From Diplosphaera chodatii (Eukaryota > Chlorophyta > Trebouxiophyceae > Prasiolales > Stichococcaceae), in contig JAALGY010000008.1 of the NCBI GenBank assembly GCA_032358165.1, positions 372,001 to 436,000 of the forward strand: 64,000 bases of DNA. Direction: 5' to 3'. The notes beneath the pieces were generated by a model. The model made no database searches and was not told the DNA's origin. It saw nothing but the letters and a program-made list of their open reading frames with translations. The stretch's first letter is position 1. Each line of letters starts with the position of its first letter. Positions 23,015-35,900 of the stretch are shown here, piece after piece. Made by a program: the position numbers and the translations under genes.

Positions 23015-23691
23015 TAGAGGCTGAACATCGGCAGAGGTGAGCGACATGCACAAAGCCCGACTCCCTCGCAACAACCCAATCTTGGCTTGAGCTCATCGGT
23101 GCATGAGCGTGGCAAGGCATGCTGCCACCCAGCGACTCGGCCTGATTTTGCACGTATGCAGTGCAGAAAGCAGTTTTCGGCGGCAATGTGCGATGCAGCT
23201 CCGCATGCCAAGCATACCAGCACCTACAGGCCTGCTCATGCAAGCACTTGCAGCTGCGGACTATGATGACGCGACGCCAGCCATAAGATAACGCAATGCA
23301 AGAGTGCAATGCAGTCAGCGCTGCTCCGTCCATATAGCATAGGCTGATGTTTGTGCTTGGTCCTGGCACTGCCATCATTTCATGGTTGGCCCTCACACAA
23401 AACTTTGCCTCTATTGTCGTCCTCCGGCATGCGATTTTGGGGATAACGTCGAGATGCAGCCAGTTCAACACTGTCGAGCAATGATCTAACACCTTGAACC
23501 TCCTGAGGCAAGCCCAGACTGAGGCTGACTTTGACAACAGGGCGGCCGCAGCGCTCAAAACCCTGTTCGAGCTGCTGCGGCAGCCTCACAAACACCGATG
23601 ATCGGGTGCTGAGCCGGCCATTCATGCTCCGCTGACTCGACGCCTGCTATCCCTTGCGTTCAGCACTTTCGAATCAGCACACACAGCAGCC
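23015..23691. other. Intergenic region between the two ferredoxin genes
   Basis: About 680 bp. No further exon recognised. It holds the ferredoxin 1 3' UTR and the promoter of ferredoxin 2. Confidence 0.45.
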
Positions 23692-25327
<1,636 letters not shown>

Positions 25328-25947
25328 GCGGGAAGTCACAACAGCATCATGGCGTACATGCCTGGAGATGCTGCTTCACGCCTAGGGTCTTCGAGAAGAA
25401 ATTTTGGGATCCGTCAAAATCATTTGCTGAGCAACTGCTCATGTGCTCTTGAAACGCGGTGAACGTTGTCATTGACTCAGTCTGTGGATGTAAGCTGCCA
25501 TATCAGTCCTTCTGATACGCTGAGATTGCCAGCCGTGCTGCCACACACCCTCCACGCAACCTGCAATTATTTAACACTGCATGCTTTTCATCATTTTGGC
25601 CGAGCAGAGCATTAGATATTCTGTGAGACCAGGTTCTCACATCAGCGACACCTAGGTATACCTCTTGCCTGATGTGGCAGACACCAAGAGACAGGTGAAT
25701 GGCATGTCGGGTCATGTGTGCATAATGATCCATGGCCCCCGGCGTGGCTTGATTGTGAACACCGCACAGGTGCTGTGTGCTGCTTACCTTCGGCAACTCC
25801 TGGCCCATGACATGTGCGCATAACAAGCTGACCATGATTAATCTGCAACTTCCAAAGCTAGTGAACCGCGAGCAAGCTACACAGTGACTTCCGTGCTGGT
25901 AGTCGCTTGGACCAAATCAAAAGTGAATGACGCACGAGGATGCCATA
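25328..25947. other. Convergent intergenic region
   Basis: Between the ferredoxin 2 stop and the B3 gene stop. AT content is higher than in the flanking exons, and I see no supportable exon on either strand. Confidence 0.45.
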
Positions 25948-28900
25948 TTACAATCCGGACTTGCGGCGATATACGCCCTTACTATGCTCCGCCATGGCCC
26001 GGGGCGTCATCTTTAGGCCATTAAATGGTGGGGTGGCACCTGCACCCGCGGCTGTGGCTGGGCATGCTGCAGGGCTGCTTGCTGCTGCTGCAGCAGCACT
26101 CTGAGCTGCCTCTGGGCTGTCCATGCTGACCATTGTCCCATCCAGTCGGGTGGCTGCTGGGCTTGTAGCCGCAGGCATGTGCTGGTGCTTGCTGCCATGC
26201 GGCACTGCTGCGGCCGGTGCATTGGGCGTGCTGTTCTCCCTGTCCGAGGGCGGCGAGGGGGCTGGGGAGGTGGTGGGCTGCTGGCTCTGGGACAGGTGAC
26301 ATGCCCCTGGCTCCCCAGCAGTCACAGCCGCTGCCTGCGGCGTGCTGACATCCGGGTCATCATGGGCCGATGCCAGGCTGAGAGTCTCGCTGTCCGCCTG
26401 CTGAGCCGGTGCGCTGTCCTGCAGCGTTTCCACCTCATGCGCTGGCGAGGCGGGCTGTAGGGCGCCCTCATTGCCAGAGTCGCTGAGCTGCAGCGGTGCC
26501 CGGCGCTGCTGCGCCTGGCTGCCTGGCGGCTGCAGCACGACCAACCCTGCACCCTGTTCTTCATCCTGGGGCTCCGAATCCAGGACCCGGCTCCTGTGCG
26601 CTCTGGCGGCCGTAGTTGTGGACACGAAACCGAAGCCGCCAGGCGCGTCTTCAGTCTGGGGCTCCGAGTCGAGCAGGGACACGACCTCCGCCTCCAGTGC
26701 CGACCCACCCTGGGCTGTCGCTGGCTCTGCTGCGGCCGGATAGTCTGATGGCTGCGGTGCTGACTGCGCCACAGCCTCGGACGAGGACACCACCAGCTGC
26801 ACCTCGGGCGCAGCCCCTGCCCCGTGGGCTGGTGCATTTACGAGTGCAGCTCCTGCCGCCTGTGCAGTGCCCTCGGCCGCCTTGCCGCTGCGGCGCTTCT
26901 TCTCCTGCTCAAGCTGTTGTCGGGCGATCTTCCGCTTGGCATGGCCTTCGGGGTTAGGTACACGGGGACCCTCTCCTGCCTTTTCGAAGTGACCCCTTGG
27001 TGGGTGGGCCTCTTTTTGCCTGCATCCGGCAACAGTATTCAGCAGCATGTCCGCAGATGCAACCAGCCTTGCAGTAGGTTCAGTGTTCCAGACGGTGCTC
27101 TGCTGCCACTGGAAGCGTGACATGGCAAACCGCAGAATAGGGCCACGTCCGCAGATGAGGGATGCGGCATGAAATGCGCACGGGTCGCCGGGGAATGTGT
27201 CCAGGTCGTTGTCGGGATTGGCTCTCCGCAGCGGTGGCGCCTGCTTATCATATCGCCCACACCGCTGCTTCTCCTCGTCCTCAGTGTCCGACGCCTCGAA
27301 GCTGCCGCCACTATCATAGCCTTCTGAGACCCCGCCGCCGTCTGCCGGCAAGGCCGTCATGTCTCCTGAATGTGCAGGTAGCTGTGGAGTCAGCTGTATT
27401 CCATGCCCGTGCTGGGTGTTGAGCAGTGAGTAGCTGAGCTATGTGCACAGGCCGCTGCTTATGCTAATTCGTTCCATCATGCAGCAGCTGACAAGCATGG
27501 TGCCGAACACCCACTTTGAGAGGGCGAGCCATTGCAGATGACCAGCTGGACTGCCTCGGACGACGAAGCGGGACTCGCTACTGGAACGCTCCGTTGAGGT
27601 CTCTGTTGGCACTGTCTGACAGAGCCAGGAGCCGCTGGGCTGCTTCCCCTGCAGTACGATCGCAGTAGAACAGCCTCAACAACTTTACCTGTATTTCAGT
27701 TTGTCCAATTGGCAGCTCGTGCTGACACAGGACGAGCAACGTCAGTACCGTCCTGCTGATCCCCAGATGTGAGCGCACCTGCCGCCCGGTTCGAAGTCAG
27801 CTGCTCGGAAGATGTGGGCGCGGATGCGCTGTGCCGATACCACCTCATAGACCACCATGTCGCCGACTTTGAGCATCTGCAGACGCACGTCTGAGTCAAC
27901 AGCAGCTTTTGGCTGAATCGTGTATGCAGCTGGCATAGGACGTGTGTGGTGTTGTACGACTGAGCTACCTGGTCGATGGCAAAGCCCCGCCAGCCCCCGG
28001 AGAAACCCACGCAGCCCCCTGCCAGCCGTAGCATTACCACTTCCCACACCCCGCTCCTGGAGCTGCCAATCCTGCTGCCCGCATTGGCGATGTGATGGAA
28101 GGCGGATGGCGGCACCCGCCGGTCTGTGGTGTGAAACAGCATGCTGCTGTCGACGCACGGCAAATGGGGTGCCAGCTCTTTAGGGCATTGGCAATAGTAC
28201 CCGCCGCTGACGTGCGAGCCTCTCATCTCCTGCGAGCATCAAAGCGGACACGTTGACGAAAGTGCAAACGGATACAGGTGGACGGGCGGGTCCATGTTGC
28301 ACCTGCAGCACAAGTGCTGCCGAGGTGCGACAGCCGCACCAATAACGAACACGCTCCATGTGTCTTATTCATGTGTGTTTGTCCAAATTCAGCAGCAGAG
28401 GTCTGGCACAGTGTAACATCACCCAGGCTGATGTGTCAGCAACCGCCTGGCAGACCCTTGTTGAAGGCATCACACCCGCAACAGTGGTTGCACCTTGCAG
28501 GCTGCAGGCCGCTGCAGTCTGTTGCAGAGCCGCTGAGCGGCATCGGCCGCCGCAGCCTTTGCCAACTGGCTGTATCCTGGGTCGACATCCAGGGGCAGAT
28601 GGCCTTGAGGCGCCCAATTGCCATATGTTGCATCCTCTACTCCGTCGCCTACTCGGTGATCAGCCTGCTCGAAACAAAAGCAGGCACACCATGGCTACGA
28701 CTGCATGACCACACTGTGATGCCAGGATTGTGGGCGTGTTGCAACCTGAGCCAGCCTGCTGCACCTCAACAGACAGACGGCGCCCGCGCCAGCGGCGGCG
28801 GCCTAGTGCGCGGTGCTGCACGTGGCCATCGGAATCCTCTCCGCTGCCGTCCGGCGCAGCACCTTCAAAGCTCGGCGGTGAGCCCCAGACGTCTGTGGTC

Positions 28901-29419
28901 TGCCTACACGGCGCACGCGGCGACCTCCGCAGCTCCGGGCGGTCCCCAAGGTATGGCGGTGGCCTGCAGCAAAGTAGGGTACCTCGTCAGTGCAGCAAAG
29001 CTTCTGCTTGCCTACCAGGACTCCATGGCAAACGAGACGAGAGTCGTCGGACTTGAGACAGGCAGCAGCAAGGCAATCAGAACCCCTGGTACGTAATGAC
29101 TGCACAACTTATCTGGAAACCCGGCTTGCCTGTCGCGTGGGCGGTTGATGGTAGCCAAAGTGTGCTGTTGACGGCTGCGCTGTGGGTGGGGCCTGGGGTG
29201 GTCTGCATCTTCGCTGGCACTTGGCCCGCCGCGTGCTGAGACGCACAGCTCACCAGCCTCCAAAGCAGCCGCAGCCTCTGCTGCCCGTTTCCGCTTCTTC
29301 TGCAACCGCCGCCTGGCTGCCTCATTGTCCCGTAGCACCGAGTGCACATCGGCAACCCTGGCATCAATGTCGGGCTGCTGCGCTTCCTCGCCCTGGCTGC
29401 TCTCATCCAGAGATGTGTC
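25948..29419 (-). CDS. Plant-type B3 domain protein (putative transcription factor)
   Basis: Nuclear DNA-binding protein. The B3 domain spans two exons (28226 down to about 27785): CK then EMRGSHVSGGYYCQCPKELA, GVWEVVMLRLAGGCVGFSG, GGWRGFAIDQ, and after the intron LKVGDMVVYEVVSAQRIRAH. This order (xSHVSGG, P..HLP, SGGWRGFA, GD.xVF/Y, IFRA) is the plant B3 fold. Upstream exons give an acidic segment with a basic helix (RRRLQKKRKRAAEAAAALEA, from 29419) and DVDPGYSQLAKAAAADAAQR. The C-terminal exon (27360-25948) is about 470 residues, mostly disordered, with repeated LDSEPQ.E blocks, ending YRRKSGL. There is no clear ATG at the 5' end. The exon at 29419 joins in phase 0 to the LRR gene to its right, so both may be one gene. 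Joins between 29000 and 28780 and at the entry to the last exon are uncertain. Confidence 0.62.
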
Positions 29420-29507
29420 CTGCACGCCGCGATGCCCACAGCTAAGCTGGATCGGGACACGGGCGGTTGATTATCGGCTGCATGCTGCATCTATATAGCC
29501 TCACATG

Positions 29508-31953
29508 TCAAATGCAACAGCAGGTTGTCACCTCGGGCCCCGCAGCAGAAATACTCGGCGAGTCGATGGGCACAGCGCCTGGATGAATGTGGCCGTATGG
29601 CAGCTCCTCCTCCTTGGCACAATTCCTGCACATGCAGCTAGCTTTGTAGCCATGCTGGACTTGCCCAACAGTGTCTGGTAAACGTCTCAACCCCTTTGCC
29701 ACCACATGCATCCTGCCAGGCATGCCTGTCGCACTGGAAGATCAGCAGCACTTATTTGCACTTGGGTGAGTGCATTCAGCACCCACTCCTGCTGCACCTG
29801 ATCCAGAGACGGACGCCACCTCCTTCTGTGCCTTCGCACTCCAGAGCTGCTTCGGCTGCTGCTGCCCAGCCGTCCTGCAGGACTGCCTGCTGCTGGACAT
29901 CCAGGCCCCAGATGCATAGCACCTCCAGGCTGGTCCGTGCCTGCAGGAGAGCACGACAAGCTGGACATTCTGTGCCGCGCCATTGTGCATGCGAATGCAG
30001 TGTCGGTGTTCAGACCTGAATCAATGGCTAGACCAGTGCATGAAATCGAGGCACATTTGGTTTGTGAGCACCACATCACATACAGCAGTGCTTGGCAAAC
30101 ATAAGCACTGCCACCGTGCCCGCAGGTGCAAAGCGCCGGCACACCTGCAGCATGGGCAGGAGGTGGCCGGCCACGAACTCGTCACCGAGCGCGCCATCAG
30201 CTGCTGGGCCCAGCTTCAGCACCCGCAGAGGGGCGCTGACGCTTGGGGCTGCCACGCAGCTGCACAGGCGCAGCAGCGCCTCCACGCTCATGCCTGCAGC
30301 GACCGAGGACAGCCTCAGATGTCAGGCTCCACGTGCTGCAGGTAAGGCGCACTGTCTGGGGTTGCATACTGGAGCCTTGATCGCTGCCAAGTGTAGGATG
30401 CTCGACACCTTGCAGTACACGATCATGTGTGCTACAGTGGAGTGCACGTCATACCTGTGCGCTGCAGGCACAGCATGCGCAGCGGGCTGCTGCTGAGCAG
30501 GCGCGGCAGGATCCCAACGTCCGCATCCAGCAGATCGCCATCACCTGCTGACCATCTCTAACTGCTTTGCTCCCTGTCACACATGTGACTCAAGACGCCG
30601 TGCTTTTGTACTGCCTGAGCACACTTCTGCCGCCTTTGCTGCAGCATGGTCGTATTGTAAGACATCTCCAATGATGCATATGCAAGAAGTTGTCGTGCAA
30701 ACCTTCTGCAGCGCCCAGCTCAGGATTGTCGCTCAGGTCGAGCGTTATTACTTGTCGCATCATCGCAACATTCCATGATACCATCGACAATGCCTGCATC
30801 ATAACATGAAGAACCTGACGGGCGGCATGGTGCACCACTGAGCTTCCCAAGTGTACGTACGCCTGGACGGCTGGCCAGCTGTGCCTGATGCAGTCAAGCA
30901 TCGAGGTGGCCGACACAGTGCAAGCTACCTCTGCTTTCAAGCTGCAGTGCGCCAGCAGCAGTTGCTGCAGGCAGATGTTGTCACGGTGCCCGCGAGCCAG
31001 GCCCTCGAACACCCCGCGCAGATCTGAGAGCTGCTGCACACCCATCTGCGCCAAGCTCACACTGAACAATGTCAGCCAGCTGTCTGCAGTGGAAGCAAAT
31101 GCATGATGGAGACTTCCCCCTGGCGATCCGGCAGGGCTGCTACATGTGAAGCGGTGTGCACAGCAGAGGGTTTGAATGCTACCTCATTGCCAGAGAGGTC
31201 CAGCAGGTGGGGTCGCAGTATCAGACCCTGCCTGCAGCAACAAGACAGCGTGCAGTTTCTTGGACCAGCAGCATCAGGCTGAGCGCTCGGTGGCAAACTC
31301 CAACAGGAAGTCTGCGATCTGACACACGGTTCCTCAGCTCGAATGGCAGCCGTGAAGCGCTCAGTACCTGAAGACGGCATCGATGAGCGCCTTCAACTGA
31401 TTCCTGGCAAGGCTGCTTTGCTGGCTTCTGGCGCTGAAGTCCAGTGCCACACTGCCTGCGCCTGCAATTTCGCAGGAGACATGATCAAGGACATGCCGAT
31501 GGTTTGTGATGGCCAGATAAGCCATTCACTGCGCTGCGCTGGGGCCGCCCTGCAGAAACGCATCTGCAGTAGCCTACCTGCTCCACACCCTGGCCGGAAG
31601 CGTAAACCATTGGGCACCGCAGCTAGCTGGTCCCTGATGCTGGGATTGATGGCCTCGAGATTGCGCTCATGGCACAGCTCCTCAAGTATTTCCAGCAGGT
31701 CACTGGAGGGCTGCGAGGGCTCGGCAGCAATTGAGGCACAACGCTGCGGTGCTGTATCCGCTTGTGCGTCATCCTCTGGCTCTGCTGCTGCAGCTTGTGC
31801 TGCTTCAGCTTGCTGAGACGGTCCCACTGTGTCCGCTGCTGCATCACGCTGCAGAGCCGCTGTATCTCGCATCCCAACTCTGGGTACCTGCTGCATGTAA
31901 TTTGTGGCTACATGCGTATTGGGTTCAGAGATCAGCAGCCCTGCTACAGCCAT
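29508..31953 (-). CDS. Leucine-rich-repeat (ribonuclease-inhibitor-like) protein with CMCRNC segment
   Basis: The start is ATG at 31953 (MAVAGLLISEPN). The N-terminal half of exon 1 is Ala/Asp/Gln-rich and ends in a helical part (LLEILEELCHERNLEAINPS). Successive exons then encode leucine-rich repeats of the RNI type: VALDFSARSQQSSLARNQLK, LILRPHLLDLSGNE, ICLQQLLLAHCSLKAE, VITLDLSDNPELGAAE, LLSSSPLRMLCLQRTG, APLRVLKLGPAADGALGDEF, SLEVLCIWGLDVQQQAVLQD. Several exon phases were checked and agree. The last exon (29732 leftward) contains HGYKASCMCRNCAKEEELPY, vaguely like the Cys-rich TPL-binding/Jas-type segment of plant chromatin proteins. It either stops at 29508 or splices at 29531 into the B3 exon at 29419. 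Partner and function are unknown. Confidence 0.55.
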
Positions 31954-32920
31954 CACTCTTCCAGAGCTGGTCTGTGGCGACAGCGCAGTGTGCGGGCACG
32001 GACATCTTCTGGAGGAGACGTGCTCTCACTGACGATATGCCAACGCACCGATGCAGGACAATCTTGTTTGCTGAACAAACTCAAACAGCTGGCTCCAGCT
32101 GCAATCGCTGGCTAGCCTTCTGAGCGAAATTGGCACTGGTTGCGTGGTTGGGCTGAGCTGTCTGTATGAATTTGAACACACTTGACGGACGCCTCAAAGC
32201 ATGCATGGGTTTGGGCGCGCTGCGATGATAGAGATGTCACCAGCACGCAGTCGGATGTCCAAACGCGGTAGAATGCCATGTGCAAGGAGGTTCTACGCAT
32301 TGTTGACCTGCATGCATGCTGTGCTGACATGGCAGCGAAGCATGCAATATGACAGCTGCTAGCATCCTAGCAACGCAGTCAGCCCCAAGCTTCATTACAG
32401 TGTCACGGAAGATGTTTGAGCTTCCATCACCTAGGGTCTTGCGCTGGTTGCCGAACACCAAGATGGCCAGCACATGGACGGTCCGATCAGCAAGCTGCAC
32501 ACTGTGATTGTGGCCTTGCCGCGTACTTCATGCTGCCAAGCTTGGCATAAGTAAATGACGCGAAACGGGCGTGCGACTGTGATGGAAAGCTTTCAGTCCC
32601 AGTTGTCTGGGTCAGCTGCGCCATACTGTCAGAGGCGCAGCACGTCAGGTGAATGGTGCTTGCTTGACAGATGACATGAATGACGGTAGATATATGGTGT
32701 TGCATTTATCATTTCATGGCCGTCTTGCCAGCCGTGAGCTGCAAGTCCTGGAAGGTCAAGAGTCTGCCGGCGGTGGTCAGGGCCGTGGTTGGTGCATGAG
32801 CATTTGCAGAGCTGGCCTGATCGGTGATGCAGCTTCTCCACTCTCTCTGCTACAGGCACCATGGGCAGATACACCGTCTCCTCCGGCGTGTAGCCCTGGA
32901 AATGTGGCAGCTGGGGCTTC
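31954..32920. promoter_or_regulatory. Divergent intergenic region, LRR gene / zf-4CXXC gene
   Basis: Nearly 1 kb between the LRR start (-) and the first recognised exon of the + strand gene. It should hold both promoters and possibly an unrecognised 5' exon of the + gene, which has a pyrimidine-rich acceptor at about 32835-32856. No motif identified. Confidence 0.35.
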
Positions 32921-35900
32921 AATGCCGATGACAGAGCGCCATGCGGTTCCCCAGCCGGGCACCTACTGGGACAAAGTGGGCCCGAACCTGCGGAATCTGC
33001 GCCTGGAGCAGGGCACCTCCAGGCAGGCAGACTGAATGGGCCTCCTCGGTCGCACAACAGCATACGCAGGCTCACAACATTCGCAGCATCAGCATTGACC
33101 AGACAGTTAATCAGGCAGCCTCCTGTCCCTGTTGTGTGATGGTGCATGCGCCTACTGCTGCAGAGAGTACTACAACTTGGGGCATTGGGAGCGGCTTCAG
33201 GAGTTTTCTGCACAGCACGACTTTCAGATCCAGCCCAAAGGTCCATACTGCAGCGAGGCGCATGGGCCTGACTGCCGCGACTGCACCACCTGCCACTTCT
33301 GCAGGTTGGCTCCAGGATAGACAGAGCCTCACCCGTTGAGTGCTTCATCAACCAGATGCCCACGTGCTTTGCTACTGGCACGATGTCAAGGCGGTGTGCA
33401 AGACGACTGCATGGGCAGGGTACAGCAACAACCTGCTGTCGCCTCGCTCATCCCGCTGCCTGTGGCTTCTGTGCAGGCAGAAGACTACTGACTTGAAGAC
33501 GCAATGCGAGTGTCAGTATTCCAGGAGCCACCCTGTGGGCGGCAAGGGGCGTGGCCACTGGTGAGCTTATGGCAGAAATAGTGCAGGATCAGGACTCAGA
33601 TTCAGTTGTCCCACTTAGCGTCATCTGTCATGACCATTTGCATGTATGATGACTGACCTGCGCAAATGGTGACCCCAAATGCTTGGGGCTTCATACTCTC
33701 TGTCATGAAACAGCAGCAAGGCCCTCGTCATAATGGATACCATCAACTGCAGGTGTGGCCCGTGCCTGGCTGCACGCATGGGGGAGGACATCCGGGATGC
33801 GCTGGCCAACCCAGCGTGGCGCTGCCCCTGCTGCCGCGGCATCTGCAACTGCTCGGGCGCGACCTGCCTGCGCAAGTCGCACGGGCTGCGCACTACGGGG
33901 CAGCTGGTCCTGGAGGCCAAGTCCCTCGGCTACCCATCGGTAGAGCTTCAGCAGCTTGGCTACTGCCATGTCATCAGGGGCATACACACAGCAACCCCGC
34001 TATGTCCAGATGTCCTGGCACAAGCAGACCCTGGCTGGCATTGCACACGCAGGTGGCGCACTACCTCATCCTCACACACCTGCGAGAAAGCATGCCGGAG
34101 ATGCCGCTACTGGATGCGGTGGGTGTTGGCACCCGCAAGCGCGGCGCAGCAGCTGCAGCGGGTGGCGAGGTCTATGCAGCTGGGGTTCAGCCCGCTGCCA
34201 AGCGGGCGCGGTCCGATGTGCGGGATCCCACTCGGCTCAGGTGTGTGAGATGCTCTAGTCGTGCTCGTCGTCCAAGCATCAATAGCACGTAGACCTGACT
34301 ACAAGCTGCCGCCCTATTGACTAAGCTGGCAACAAGCTAGATCCTGTCTCGACACAAAGATGATGTGAACACACGTTCTGTAGGCAGGAGCGGGCCCAGG
34401 CGCAGGTGGCAGCTCTGATGTCGGAGTTCGCGCTGCTTCCCACGTCCGCCGGCGCCGCCGCCACGGCTGAGGACGCAGGGTTTGCTGCGCTGCGCTCCTC
34501 GCTGGACGACCTGGACCAGGACGATGGTGGCGGGTTCTTACCTGGTGCAAGCTTTCCTCCTGTTGCAATGGTGCTGGCAGCATTCCCCTGGGCCCATGGG
34601 TAGAGGCATGCACACAAACAGTCTGGCTATGCCATGTCTTATGGGAAACGCTTAGTTAAGATTGCTTGAGGGATGGAGTGTGTTGGCTGCAGGCTGCAGC
34701 GCTGTAGCGACAGCATCAGGACAGGTGACAGGGCAGCGTCAACCTTCGGAGGCAGTGCCGTCATGGGCTACAGGGCAGCGCCAATCGAACAGCCTGCAGC
34801 TGGCTTCATCCATGCCGGTGCAACAGCAGAGCGCAGGCAGTCTATCGTTGTCAGCGCAGCGGCATGACCGGCCACCGCTGCGTGAGATCACTGCAGCAGA
34901 CCACAGTGGCATGGCAGCAAGCGGGGCCTGGGCGGGGTCCAACAGACCGGCAGCAGCTGGCGCCAGGGCACAACCTGCTCTGCATCATGTTGGCTTTGGC
35001 GGCATCAGTGGCCGCACCACCTCGGCCGCACACAGCCGCCTAGCGTCCGACGCTGATGCCGCAAGTGGCGTGCAGCTGCATGCAGATGAAGGTACTGCAC
35101 TGTCCTGCAGCTGAACCCATGCATGTGAAGGCTGGCACATATGCTGGTGCTGTGTTGAACGTGACACCAAGTCTGCTGGGATGTCATTGTGCTAGCGTGC
35201 AATTCGTCGTCACGCAGGGCATCATGCTGTGAACTCAGCACAGCCGCCTGAGCAGCTGGACGATGGTCGTCAGACTCAGGGCAATGGCCCTCATGCTGGG
35301 CTGCCTTCGCTTACCGGTAAGCATGAACACCCAGCGGATGCCTCGTGTGGTTGTCACACATGGACTAATCCATGCATGCCAACATATATGATGTGATTCC
35401 ACACATAGAAAACTGACAAGGCTCATCGCCTTCGGGAAACAAGCAGCAGTGTTCCTCATATCTTCATGCCGTCATAGTGTGCCAGTTACACATGCAGGTG
35501 GCGGTGACCCATTCAACATGGCCTTTGGTCGCAAACATGCACGTGCCAGACGTCCAGCCCTGCAGCCACCACCGCAACCCCGGTACATGACACCATTGTG
35601 CTACAGTAGTATTGTGTCGTCCCTGCTTTGTTATGCTGACCCAGCTAGCAGACTACCGCACTGACTCCCTTTGTCGGTTTTAAAAAGTTGACATAGCTCT
35701 GCCTCATGCAGGGTGCACTACCAGAGACCCCACCAACAGACAGCACTGGACAGCACCAATGTTGGTGCACAGGCTGCTCTGCAGGACAGCATCGCTGGTC
35801 CCACTGCAGACGTCGACATGTGTTGCGCACCGCCCCATGACGATGCTTCCCGGTCAGACATGGGCGTCATCAGTCAGCCAGCAGGCGGCAGTCCCCACCC

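Noticed and set aside
22947..23558. 203-residue minus-strand frame between the ferredoxins
   Set aside because: No motif, atypical composition, and it overlaps the last exon of ferredoxin 1.
32629..33381. 250-residue minus-strand frame opposite the zf-4CXXC exons, with a protein-like stretch (GYTPEETVYLPMVPVAERV)
   Set aside because: It runs antisense to the CDCA7-type zinc-finger exon, and the + strand shows a pyrimidine tract and acceptor here. Treated as a shadow, though the 32810-32960 part is not fully settled.
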